Below are positions 48,334-56,780 of a DNA stretch of 64,000 nt, one piece after another. This DNA comes from Myxococcus eversor (GTDB lineage: Bacteria > Myxococcota > Myxococcia > Myxococcales > Myxococcaceae), in contig NZ_JAAIXY010000019.1 in assembly GCF_010894455.1 (NCBI RefSeq), positions 1 through 64,000 of the forward strand. The letters are read 5' to 3'. The position numbers and the translations under genes are program-made. Within the stretch, counting starts at the first letter, position 1. Each line of letters opens with the position of its first letter. The notes beneath the pieces were generated by a model. That model made no database searches. It saw nothing but the letters and a program-made list of their open reading frames with translations, and had not been told where the DNA came from.

Positions 48334-49383
48334 ATGGGTTTCGACATCCGCAAGACGCTCAACACCGCCCGCGCCACCGTTCAGAAGACCGTTCAGGACG
48401 TCCAGAAGACGGTTCAGGAGAACAAGGAGCTCATCAAGGGCGGCACGGCGATCGCGACCCAGAGCGCGAAGGCCTTCGGCTTCGGCAAGGACGCCTTCCA
48501 GCAGATCAAGAACATCAAGCAGGGCGCGGAGGGCCTGCTGACGGGCAAGAACCTCGACTTCGTCAGCAACCCCACCTACGCCAAGGGCGAGTTCAAGGGC
48601 CTGACCAAGCTGGGCGCGGGCATGAAGTCCTTCGCGCGCTACGCGGGCATCCCCGGCGCGGTCATGGCCGGCGCCACGGCGGTCAAGGACATCCGCCAGG
48701 CCATCCGCACCGGTAGCAAGGACGACATCATCTCCGCCACGCGGTCCACCCTCGACGCGGCCAAGTCCGGCATCACCGCGGCGACGGGCGGCATCCTCGG
48801 CGGCAAGGTGATGGGCGGCGTGCTCGGCGGCACCGTCTTCAAGGACAAGCTGGAGGCCGGCAAGAAGGCGGTCGACGCGTTCAAGAAGACGCTCCCCAAC
48901 GCCAGCGACGACGTGCTCAAGGCCGTCAAGAACGTCGCCACCAAGGGCGTCTTCGAGGGCGCCACGGCGAAGGCCATCACCAAGGGCGCCAAGGAAGCCG
49001 CGCTCGACGTGGCGAAGAAGACGGGCGGCACCATCGCCCAGAACATCATGGGCACCGGCACGCGCCAGGCCGCCAAGGCCGCGCTGACCAAGGTGGGCAC
49101 GGAGGTCGGCGAGGCCGCCCTGAAGCAGGGCGCGAAGGCCGCTGGCACCACCGCCGCCAAGGCGCTGGGCCGCTTCGCTCCGGGCGTCAACGTGGCCATC
49201 GCGGCCATCGACGTGGCCAACGCGGGCGCGACGCTGATGGACAAGAACGCGAGCACGGGCAAGAAGGTGACGTCGGTCATCACCGCCGTGGGCTCCATCG
49301 CCGCGGCCACCAACATCCCGATTGTCAGCCAGGTCGGCGCCGCCATCTCCACGGTGTCCAGCATCGTGGGCGCCTTCTTCTAA
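48334..49383 (+). CDS. Ala/Gly-rich protein of unknown function with coiled-coil N-terminus
   Basis: 349 aa, no signal peptide. ATG 48334 follows GTGAGG. The N-terminus (TARATVQKTVQDVQKTVQEN) is a coiled-coil-like segment with repeated TVQ units. The rest is unusually rich in Ala, Gly and Lys, alternating helical segments (GIPGAVMAGATAVKDIRQAI, GKVMGGVLGGTVFKDKLEAGKKAV, GKKVTSVITAVGSIAAATNI) and ending SSIVGAFF. This is like the 21082 protein in overall composition and its C-terminal end (SI-x-G-x-F-F/GF), though the sequences are not obviously homologous. I cannot assign a family. A pore-forming or effector role is only a guess. Confidence 0.65.
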   Translation: MGFDIRKTLNTARATVQKTVQDVQKTVQENKELIKGGTAIATQSAKAFGFGKDAFQQIKNIKQGAEGLLTGKNLDFVSNPTYAKGEFKGLTKLGAGMKSFARYAGIPGAVMAGATAVKDIRQAIRTGSKDDIISATRSTLDAAKSGITAATGGILGGKVMGGVLGGTVFKDKLEAGKKAVDAFKKTLPNASDDVLKAVKNVATKGVFEGATAKAITKGAKEAALDVAKKTGGTIAQNIMGTGTRQAAKAALTKVGTEVGEAALKQGAKAAGTTAAKALGRFAPGVNVAIAAIDVANAGATLMDKNASTGKKVTSVITAVGSIAAATNIPIVSQVGAAISTVSSIVGAFF

Positions 49384-49389
49384 ACAGCG

Positions 49390-49410
49390 ACCCCTCCCAT
49401 CGGGGTTTGT
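49390..49410 (+). terminator. Short hairpin with T-tail
   Basis: A 5-bp stem (ACCCC / GGGGT) with a 7-nt loop and TTGT after it follows directly the stop of the Ala/Gly-rich protein. Weak but correctly placed. Confidence 0.4.
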
Positions 49411-49565
49411 CAGAGCGGCTCGGCTGGACTATGCCCTGGTCCATGCCGAGCCGTCGCTTTTCCCCCCATTGGCGCGGGCGCTGGCACGCCTATCTCCCGG
49501 GAGCATTCGTGAGCAGCAAGCAAGGGACTCGAGGATCAGGTCGGGGCGTTGAGCGCCTTCTCAAG

Positions 49566-50594
49566 ATGAGCCCGGTGGTGAGCACGGTCTCCGAGGAAGC
49601 CCTCAAGGTCCCCAATGTGGAGGCCCCCTCGCTGGAGGGAATCTCCGTGCTCGTCCCCACCCCGGACGACCTGACGGAAGAGGAGCTCCTGCGCGCCTTC
49701 CACGAGAAGCGCCGGGAGCTGGCCACCACGCGCGAGCGTCAACCGGGTGAGGCGCTGGAGCTGGGCGACGACGTGCAGCTCAACATCGTGGGCTACTGCG
49801 ATGGGCATCTCATCCCCTTCTCCGCGCGCTTCGGCATGAAGACGGAGCTGGCGCCCATTGAAGCGCTGCCCGGGTTCTGCGAGGCCATCGCGGAGGGTGG
49901 GAAGGTGGGCGAGTCCATGCAGGTCGCCCTGGAGCTGCCGGACCTCTATCCGGTGGAGTCGCTGCGGGGGAAGCCCGCGCGCTTCCTCGTGGACATCATC
50001 GGCGCCGACCAGGTGACGATGTTGCCGGAGACCAGCGCCGAGTTCCTCGAGAAGCTCGGGATGGGCGGCACCCTGGACGAGGTGATGCTCCGCCTGCGTG
50101 ACGAGTTGGAGGACGAGGGCGCGGCGGAGCTCTGGGTGCAGGCCCGGGACATGGTGCTGGACGAGGTGGCCCGGCGTGCGCCGGTGGAGCTGCCTCCCGC
50201 GCTGGTGGACGAGGAGCTGCGCCGCCGCTGGGTCCAGGCCGAGGGACAGGCGATGGTCGCGTACCAGTTCGACGTCGATGAGCAGCGCGAGGCGCTCCAG
50301 GGCTGGCTCACGGACCCCACCACGCGCGCGGACGCGGAGCGCCGGCTGCACATCGGAATCGCGCTGAAGGCCGTCACCGAGGCGGAGAAACTTCAGCTCA
50401 CGCCGGAGAAGCTCGAGAAGCTCATCCGTGACCACACGGCGCCCTTCGGGCTCACGGCGGAGGACACCCACGCAGCCCTGCGCGAGTCGCCGGAGACGAC
50501 GAAGCGGCTGACCGAACTCGCCTGGTACCTGCTCGCCGTGGAGCACGTCATGAACAAGGCGCAGGTCACCTTCGAGGGCGCGGAGCAGGGCTGA
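49566..50594 (+). CDS. Trigger-factor-like peptidyl-prolyl isomerase without ribosome-binding domain
   Basis: 342 aa from ATG 49566. The FKBP-type domain (VNxxLGDDVQLNIVGYCDGH-like: ELGDDVQLNIVGYCDGHLI, FCEAIAEGGKVGESM, LRGKPARFLVDI) is followed by a trigger-factor C-terminal region (LPETSAEFLEKLGMGGTLDE, LWVQARDMVLDEVARRAPVE, LRLHIGIALKAVTEAEKL-like, MNKAQVTF). The N-terminal ribosome-binding domain with its GFRxGxxP tail is missing, and the first 30 residues are unrelated. So it should be a free chaperone/isomerase rather than a ribosome-bound one. An upstream in-frame ATG at 49407 adds basic residues without homology. Monocistronic. Confidence 0.8.
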   Translation: MSPVVSTVSEEALKVPNVEAPSLEGISVLVPTPDDLTEEELLRAFHEKRRELATTRERQPGEALELGDDVQLNIVGYCDGHLIPFSARFGMKTELAPIEALPGFCEAIAEGGKVGESMQVALELPDLYPVESLRGKPARFLVDIIGADQVTMLPETSAEFLEKLGMGGTLDEVMLRLRDELEDEGAAELWVQARDMVLDEVARRAPVELPPALVDEELRRRWVQAEGQAMVAYQFDVDEQREALQGWLTDPTTRADAERRLHIGIALKAVTEAEKLQLTPEKLEKLIRDHTAPFGLTAEDTHAALRESPETTKRLTELAWYLLAVEHVMNKAQVTFEGAEQG

Positions 50595-50616
50595 GGCGCC
50601 TCGCGCGAGCGAGTCC

Positions 50617-50985
50617 TCAGCTCTCGCTGAACCACAGGCCCACGCCGCCCAGCAGGCCCAGGCCCAGGAACAGCGCGGCGAGCCCCCACGTCTGGCGGCG
50701 CGACCACCGGAGCGATTCGCCATACCGGTGGCCGCACACCAGGATGAGCAGGGCCAACCCCAGGCAGATGGATGCGGGCCCCAGGGCCACCAGCACCTTG
50801 CGGGGCGTGCCGCTCACGTCCATCAATGCCAGCAGCAACAGCGGCCAGAAGCCGATGACGAGCAGACCGAGCACGAGCCCCAGGCCCCACCGGCCCTCGG
50901 GCGAGTCCAGCTCCATGAAGTCCAGGAACTTCATCCACCCGGAGCGGTGCTGCTCTCGACGACGTCGGGGTTCAGTGGGTTGCAC
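50617..50985 (-). CDS. Small membrane protein of unknown function
   Basis: 122 aa. Three hydrophobic segments (GLGLVLGLLVIGFWPLLLLAL, VLVALGPASICLGLALLILV, TWGLAALFLGLGLLGGVGLW). The N-terminus is basic and hydrophilic (MQPTEPRRRREQHRSGW). No family motif. It sits between convergent and same-strand genes, 61 bp after the stop of the TPM/LemA operon. Confidence 0.6.
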   Translation of the reverse strand: MQPTEPRRRREQHRSGWMKFLDFMELDSPEGRWGLGLVLGLLVIGFWPLLLLALMDVSGTPRKVLVALGPASICLGLALLILVCGHRYGESLRWSRRQTWGLAALFLGLGLLGGVGLWFSES

Positions 50986-51046
50986 GCGTGGGGACTCCTG
51001 GGAACTCTTCTAGTGCAGCGCGATGCCTATTTGAAGAAGGCGGCGA

Positions 51047-52438
51047 CTACCAGGAGCTGCTCGCCCCGCCACCGCCCGAAGAGCCACCTCCGCCACTCCA
51101 GGAAGAAGACGAGGAGGAAGAGGATGACGACGAGGACGACGAGCTGCTGCTGAACGAGGAAGACGAAGAAGAATACGAGGACGAGGACGAAGACCCCGAA
51201 GACGAGAACAGGGAGGAGAAGAAGGCCGAGAGGAACGAGGGCCGGCTGCTCCTGCTGACCGGGCGAGACGGTTCCGCGCCCTGGAACTGCTCTCGCCTTC
51301 CCGAGCCGGCGCGTCGCTTCCCCTTCTTGTATCGCTTCTTCTTGGTGGGACTTTGGTTCCCGCTGGAGGAGGCGGGACGAGGTCCCGAGGAGGCCCGGAC
51401 CGCCCGACGGAAGTGCGGCTCCAGCCCTTCGAGGATGCCCTGGAGCATGTGCGTGCCGACGAGCAGCGGGGTCGCCGCGAAAATCAACATGATGGATCCA
51501 AACCCCAGCAACACCGGCAGGTCCGTGTGAGGGTATTTCTCGGACTCGTTGAGGATGACGAGGCCGATGGGAGCGAGCAGCAGCGAGACGCCCCAGGGCC
51601 ATGCGCCCCACAGCCACTGATGCCACCCGCAGGACACCAGGGCCAGCATCACCACACACCCGAGCATCACTCCCAGGGGTGAGAGCCCCTGGGCCGCCGC
51701 GAGCGCGCCCGCGAGGCCCATGCCGCCTCCCGCGAACATCGCTCCGCGGGAGACGACGCTTCGGTCCTCGGGGCTCAGGGCCGTCCATCCAGGCCGCACG
51801 CCCGCCTCCTTCCACCGGAGCAGGATGGAGCCGAGCTTCGCGCGGGCCAGCAGTCCGCCCAATACGAGATTCAAGACGAGCATCCCGTAGACGAGCGGGC
51901 GGGCATCAGCGGGCTCGGGTTCATCCGCGGGGTCATGGACATGCCCGGAGTGCTCCTCCGCGACAGGTGCCAGCGGCTCCGTCTCCGAGACCTGCTCCCG
52001 CACCCCCGCGACGATGGCCAGCAGCGCATCCGCGAGCCGGCCTTCACGCATGAGCGGCCCCTGCGCATCCAACAGGGCCCGCGCCTCACCATCCGTCAGG
52101 CGCGTCTCCACGCCGTAGCCCACCTCCAGGCGCATCCGTCGGTCATCGCGCGCCACGACGAGCAGGACGCCATTGTCCTTGCCCGCCTCGCCCCCCTTCC
52201 ACGTCTGGAAGACCCGCGCCGCGAAGTCCTCGATGGGCTGGCCCTCCGTCGTGGGCACGAGCAGGACGGCGAGCTGCACCTGCTGCTCGGATCGCAACGC
52301 CACCAGGGACTGGGCGACGGCCTCCTTCTCCTGGGCGCTCAACATCCCGTGCGCGTCCGTCACGGGCCGCTCGATGGTCGGCGAGGAGCCCAGCAGCACG
52401 GCGGGCAGCAACAGCGTCAGCAGGGCGGCCTTCACCAT
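51047..52438 (-). CDS. TPM domain (YgcG-type) membrane protein with poly-Ser tail
   Basis: 463 aa. A Sec signal peptide (MVKAALLTLLLPAVLLGSS) is followed by a TPM domain (DAHGMLSAQEKEAVAQSLVA, QVQLAVLLVPTTEGQP, GKDNGVLLVVARDDRRMRLEVGYG), as in YgcG and Psb32 proteins. Several hydrophobic segments follow (RPLVYGMLVLNLVLGGLLAR; WLWGAWPWGVSLLLAPIGLV). The last 60 residues are nearly pure Ser (SSSSSSSYSSSSSSF and so on), then SGGGGSSGGGGASSSW. TPM proteins of this kind often carry Ser/Gly-rich tails; the length of this one is notable. It overlaps the upstream LemA-like gene by 7 bp. Confidence 0.85.
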   Translation of the reverse strand: MVKAALLTLLLPAVLLGSSPTIERPVTDAHGMLSAQEKEAVAQSLVALRSEQQVQLAVLLVPTTEGQPIEDFAARVFQTWKGGEAGKDNGVLLVVARDDRRMRLEVGYGVETRLTDGEARALLDAQGPLMREGRLADALLAIVAGVREQVSETEPLAPVAEEHSGHVHDPADEPEPADARPLVYGMLVLNLVLGGLLARAKLGSILLRWKEAGVRPGWTALSPEDRSVVSRGAMFAGGGMGLAGALAAAQGLSPLGVMLGCVVMLALVSCGWHQWLWGAWPWGVSLLLAPIGLVILNESEKYPHTDLPVLLGFGSIMLIFAATPLLVGTHMLQGILEGLEPHFRRAVRASSGPRPASSSGNQSPTKKKRYKKGKRRAGSGRREQFQGAEPSRPVSRSSRPSFLSAFFSSLFSSSGSSSSSSYSSSSSSFSSSSSSSSSSSSSSSSSWSGGGGSSGGGGASSSW

Positions 52439-53061
52439 GTGGAGATCTCCGACGACAGAGGCAGTGCGGACGGCAGGCCGCTCAGGCGCCCCACCCAGCC
52501 GGAAGGAAAGGACGCGGCGGAGGCGTTGTAGCCCGCGGCGCGCTCGTCATACCTGCGCTGCTCCAGGGACACGCGGTTGTCCGCGCCGGACAGCTCCGCG
52601 TCGCGCTCAGGCCCGGGAGTGAGGGTGTCCTTCCGCGCGCGCAGCGCCTCGCGACGCTCCAGGACGTTGCGCACCTGGGCCCGTTGCCGCGCCACCTCCG
52701 ACAGCGAGGACGTGAGGCCATTGCGCACCACGAGTCCCGACACGGCCAGCAGCCCCATGAGCGCGGCCCCCACCCATGCACCCCGACGCAGCTTCACCGA
52801 CCGAAGCCGTGAGCGCTCCTCGCGCGCGCGGGCCTCCTGGACCTGCTCCTCGCGGCGACGTGCCAGGGTCTCCAACGCCTGGTCCACGTAGCGCGCGGGG
52901 ATGTCCAGCTCCGCGCCAATGCGCCGCAAGTCCTCCGCCGTGAGCGTCTCCGGCGCGGCGTCCTTCTGCATCAGCCGCGTGGCGGTGGCGATGAGCTCGT
53001 TGACGTCGTCATAGGCCACGTGTGTCGGCGGCGCGCCCTGGGTGCGCTGCGACGTGCTCAT
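52432..53061 (-). CDS. Protein with membrane segment and minimal LemA-like C-terminus
   Basis: 209 aa. The N-terminal 65 residues have a helical motif (LMQKDAAPETLTAEDLRRIG, IPARYVDQALETLARRREEQ), followed by one membrane helix (GAWVGAALMGLLAVSGLVV). The C-terminal 90 residues read NRVSLEQRRYDERAAGYNAS, then ASFPSGWVGRLSG. This fits the end of LemA domains, where YN..FP and a small hydrophobic end recur; the start of the LemA domain is missing. LemA and TPM proteins are commonly neighbours. Overlaps of 4 bp (upstream) and 7 bp (downstream) make this an operon. Confidence 0.65.
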   Translation of the reverse strand: MSTSQRTQGAPPTHVAYDDVNELIATATRLMQKDAAPETLTAEDLRRIGAELDIPARYVDQALETLARRREEQVQEARAREERSRLRSVKLRRGAWVGAALMGLLAVSGLVVRNGLTSSLSEVARQRAQVRNVLERREALRARKDTLTPGPERDAELSGADNRVSLEQRRYDERAAGYNASAASFPSGWVGRLSGLPSALPLSSEISTW

Positions 53062-53510
53062 GACTGGCTCACCTGGTCCGGCAGCTCGTTCCCCGAGACA
53101 TCGAGCCCCGGGGCCGCCGTGCGCAGCAACTCGCCAATGCGCTCCACCGCCGACACCAGTCCGGGGACGGCCGCGTCCTCACGGAAGCCCTTGGCCACCA
53201 GGTCCACCACTTCCTGCCAGAAGCCCGGCAGCGCCGCGCCATGGACACCCCGGCCCGCGTAGACAGCGGCCTGGCGGTCCTTCACTGCCACGTAGAGCAG
53301 GACGCCCGTGTCCTTCGCGGTGCGACGCATGCCCAACCGCGCGAAGAGGAGCCTGGCGCGGGACAAGGCATTGCCGCCCTCACAGGTGTGCTCCAGGTGG
53401 ATGCGCACCTCTCCCCGGTTGCCAGACTCGGCGCGGCGGATGGCGTCCACCAGCTCCGCCTCCTGCGCCTTCCCCAGAATCCGCTTCGAACGAGACCACG
53501 GCCAGACCAT
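53058..53510 (-). CDS. TPM domain protein (short, cytoplasmic-type)
   Basis: 150 aa from ATG 53510 (MVWPWSRSKRILGKAQEAEL); the frame runs upstream to 53531. It has a TPM-like domain (LVDAIRRAESGNRGEVRIHL, RLGMRRTAKDTGVLLYVAVK, DRQAAVYAGRGVHGAAL, EDAAVPGLVSAVERIGELLR) without signal peptide or membrane segment, the TPM2 type often next to LemA and YgcG genes. Its stop overlaps the next gene by ATGA. First gene of the operon. Confidence 0.8.
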   Translation of the reverse strand: MVWPWSRSKRILGKAQEAELVDAIRRAESGNRGEVRIHLEHTCEGGNALSRARLLFARLGMRRTAKDTGVLLYVAVKDRQAAVYAGRGVHGAALPGFWQEVVDLVAKGFREDAAVPGLVSAVERIGELLRTAAPGLDVSGNELPDQVSQS

Positions 53511-53596
53511 CGCGGGAGGATATGCCAGCAAGCATCCGCCAACCAGGGCGCGAACGGTGGTGCGCGCGACGCGCGATGGCTGGCGTCCGTGGCGGG

Positions 53597-56500
53597 TCAG
53601 CCCTGGCCTTCGACCAGTCGCTCCTCGCTTCGAGGCCTGACACCCGCCTCACCGACAGGACGCCGCGCATCGCCGCGCAGCTTCTGCATCAGCACATACA
53701 GGCCAGGGATGAAGGCGAAGTTCACCACCGTGGACACGAGCATGCCGCCGAACACGGCCGTCCCCAGCGAGTTGCGCGAGGCGGCGCCCGCGCCCTGGGC
53801 GGTCATCAGCGGCACCACGCCCAGCAGGAAGGCCAGCGACGTCATGAGGATGGGACGCAGGCGGACCTCCGCCGCCTCCACCACCGCGTCGACGGCGCTC
53901 TTGCCGCCCTTTCGCAGCTGCTCCGCGAACTCGACGATGAGGATGGCGTTCTTGCTCGCCAGGCCCACCAGCATGACGAGCCCCAGCTGACAGAACACGT
54001 CGTTGGCGAACCCCCGCATCCACTGCAGGCCCAGGGCGCCCAGGATGGCCAGGGGCACGGAGAGGATGATGACGAACGGCAGGCTGAAGCTCTCGTACTG
54101 CGCCGCGAGCACCAGGAACACGAACAAGAGCCCCAGGCCGAACATGGCCAGCGTCTCTCCACCGCTCTGCCGCTGCTCCAGGCTGATGCCCGTCCACTCC
54201 GCGCTCATTCCCTGCGGCAGGACTTGCGCGGCGAGCGCCTCCATCGCGTCCATGGCCTGACCGGAGGACACGCCCGGCGCCGGCTGGCCGCTCAGCTCCA
54301 CCGCGCGAAAGAGGTTGTAGTGCCGGATGCCCTGCGCGGAGACCATGGGCTCCACCTTCACCAGTGACTCCAACGGAATCATGTCCCCGCTGTCGCTGCG
54401 CACGTAGAAGGCGCCGATGTCGCTCGGGCTGTCGCGGAACTGTTGCTCGGCCTGGACATAGACGCGGTACGCGCGGTTCGCGTAGTTGAAGTCGTTGACG
54501 TACTGGCTGCCCATGTAGACCTGCATCGTGCTGAAGATCTGCTCGATGGGGACCCCCAGCGCCTTGGCCTTCTGCCGGTCCACCTCCACGTCGAGCAGCG
54601 GCGTGTCCGCGTTGAACCCCGTGAAGACGCCGCGCAACTGCCCCTCCTCGTTGCCCCGGGTCATCAGCTCCTGGACCGTGTTGGCGAGCTGGTCCAGCGA
54701 GGCGGTACCGGCGACGTCCTCGACCATGAACTGGAAGCCGCCGACGCTGCCCACGCCCCGGATGGCCGGAGGCTGAAAGGGCATCACCCGCGCACCCTCG
54801 ATGCGCCCGAAGGGCTCGCGCAGCCGCTCCACCAATGCGGCCACCGACTGGTCCTTCCCCGGGCGCTCATCCCACGACTTCAGCGGGACGAAGATGTTGG
54901 CCATGTTGGGGCCCGTGCCATGGGAGGAGAATCCGCCGTTGGCGAAGATGGCGCGCACCTCCGGCTGCGCCCTCAGCACCTCCTCCACCTGCTCCATCAC
55001 CTTCTCCGTCTCGGCCAGCGACGTCCCCTCCGGTCCCTGCACGGAGACGAGCAGGTAGCCCTGGTCCTCGTCGGGGATGAAGCCCTTGGGCGTGGCCCGG
55101 ACCAGCGCCAGCGTGGCGCCGATGCACAGGAAGAACGCCACCAGGAGGATGACCGGGCGCTTGAGCAACCCGCGCAGGCTCCGGCCATACACGACGCGAA
55201 TTCCGTCGAGCACCTGGTCCACCTTGCGGAAGAGCACCCACTTCTCGCCCGAGTGATGCACGAGCAGCCGCGCGCTCAAGGCGGGCGTGAGGGTGCAGGC
55301 GCAGAAGGTGGAGAGCGCCACCGACGCGGCGATGGTCAGCGCGAACTGCCGGTAGATGGCGCCGGTGGTGCCAGGAAAGAGCGCCACCGGGACGAACACC
55401 GCCACCAGGACGATGGAGATGGCGATGACCGCGCCAAACACCTCTTTCATTCCCTCGCGAGCGGCCTCCTCCGCCGACAGCTTCCGCTCCACCATGAGTC
55501 GCTCGATGTTCTCGATGACCACGATGGCATCGTCGACGACGAGGCCCGTGGCCAGGGTGAGGCCAAACAGGGTGAGGGTGTTGATGGAGAAGTCCATCAA
55601 CCGCACGAAGGCGAAGGTGCCCACCAGCGAGACGGGAAGCGTGAGGGCGGTGATGAGCACGCTGCGCCAGCCGTGCAGGAACAGGAAGATGACCAGGATG
55701 ACGAGGACAATCGCCTCCACCAGCGTCCGGAGCACCTCGTGGACGGTGGCGCGCACCGCGAGCGTGGTGTCCGTGCCCGTCCGGTACGTCATGCCCGGGG
55801 GGAACTGCGCGGACAGTCGCTCCAGCTCCTTGAAGACGGCGTCACGCACGTCCAACGCATTGGCGGTGGGGAGCTGGAAGGTGACGATGCCCACGGCCTG
55901 CTTCCCGTCGAAGCGCAAGAGCGTGCTGTAGTTCTCCGCGCCCATCTCCACGCGGCCCACGTCCTTCACCCGCACGCTCCTGCCGTCATGCTGGCGCATC
56001 AGGACGATGTCACCGAACTCCTCCGGCTCCACCAGGCGTCCCCGGGCGCGCACCGCGAGCTGGTAGGGCTGGTTCGCCGCGGAGGGCGGCTGGCCCACCT
56101 GGCCCGCGGCCACCTGGAGGTTCTGCTCCTGCAACGCACGCGTCACGTCCTGCGGGGTGAGCTTGCGCCGCGCCAGCTCCGTGGGGTCCAACCACAGGCG
56201 CATGGAGAACTTTCGCTCACCGAAGATGCGGACCTCACCGACGCCCTTCACGCGCTTGATGGCGTCCTTGAGATTCACGTCGGCGTAGTTGCTGAGGAAC
56301 CTCACGTCGTAACGGTCGTCCGGGCTGAAGAGCGCCACGGACAACAGAATCTGGCTGGAGGCCTTGTTGACGACGATGCCCGTCTGGTTCACCTGCGAGG
56401 GCAGGCGCGCGGCCGCGCGGCTCACCCGGTTCTGCACGTCGACGGCGGCCACTTCGATGTCGCGGGTGGACTCGAAGGTGATGATGATTTGACTGGAGCC

Positions 56501-56758
56501 ATCGTTGCTGCTGGTGGAGGTGATGTAGCGCATGCCCTCCACGCCGTTGAGCTCCTGCTCCAGGGGTATCGTGACGGCGCTCTCCACGACCTCGGCGCTG
56601 GCGCCCACGTAGTTGGCCGTCACCGTCACCTGCGGTGGAGCCAGGTCCGGGTATTGGGCGATGGGCAGCGTGGGGATGGCGATGGCCCCCACCAGCGTCA
56701 ACAGGATGGAGCAGACGATGGCGAAGACGGGCCTGCGGATGAAGAAGTCGATGAACAT
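53597..56758 (-). CDS. RND efflux transporter, HAE1 family (AcrB/MexB-like)
   Basis: 1053 aa, full length for the inner-membrane pump of a tripartite system. The proton-relay residues are present: Asp409 and Asp410 in LVVDDAIVVIENIERLM and Lys936 in VGLASKNAILIVEFAEQL. Twelve membrane segments in two halves flank two large periplasmic loops; the start IDFFIRRPVFAIVCSILL is typical. It exports drugs, dyes or bile-like amphiphiles; the substrate is not predictable. The adaptor gene precedes it by 22 bp, and TolC before that, so the order is TolC, MFP, RND. Confidence 0.95.
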   Translation of the reverse strand: MFIDFFIRRPVFAIVCSILLTLVGAIAIPTLPIAQYPDLAPPQVTVTANYVGASAEVVESAVTIPLEQELNGVEGMRYITSTSSNDGSSQIIITFESTRDIEVAAVDVQNRVSRAAARLPSQVNQTGIVVNKASSQILLSVALFSPDDRYDVRFLSNYADVNLKDAIKRVKGVGEVRIFGERKFSMRLWLDPTELARRKLTPQDVTRALQEQNLQVAAGQVGQPPSAANQPYQLAVRARGRLVEPEEFGDIVLMRQHDGRSVRVKDVGRVEMGAENYSTLLRFDGKQAVGIVTFQLPTANALDVRDAVFKELERLSAQFPPGMTYRTGTDTTLAVRATVHEVLRTLVEAIVLVILVIFLFLHGWRSVLITALTLPVSLVGTFAFVRLMDFSINTLTLFGLTLATGLVVDDAIVVIENIERLMVERKLSAEEAAREGMKEVFGAVIAISIVLVAVFVPVALFPGTTGAIYRQFALTIAASVALSTFCACTLTPALSARLLVHHSGEKWVLFRKVDQVLDGIRVVYGRSLRGLLKRPVILLVAFFLCIGATLALVRATPKGFIPDEDQGYLLVSVQGPEGTSLAETEKVMEQVEEVLRAQPEVRAIFANGGFSSHGTGPNMANIFVPLKSWDERPGKDQSVAALVERLREPFGRIEGARVMPFQPPAIRGVGSVGGFQFMVEDVAGTASLDQLANTVQELMTRGNEEGQLRGVFTGFNADTPLLDVEVDRQKAKALGVPIEQIFSTMQVYMGSQYVNDFNYANRAYRVYVQAEQQFRDSPSDIGAFYVRSDSGDMIPLESLVKVEPMVSAQGIRHYNLFRAVELSGQPAPGVSSGQAMDAMEALAAQVLPQGMSAEWTGISLEQRQSGGETLAMFGLGLLFVFLVLAAQYESFSLPFVIILSVPLAILGALGLQWMRGFANDVFCQLGLVMLVGLASKNAILIVEFAEQLRKGGKSAVDAVVEAAEVRLRPILMTSLAFLLGVVPLMTAQGAGAASRNSLGTAVFGGMLVSTVVNFAFIPGLYVLMQKLRGDARRPVGEAGVRPRSEERLVEGQG

Positions 56759-56780
56759 GGTGCGCTTGGGTCCCCTGCGC

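Noticed and set aside
50988-51530. Acidic plus-strand frame with Glu/Asp runs
   Set aside because: It is the complement of the poly-Ser tail of the TPM protein and has no independent support.
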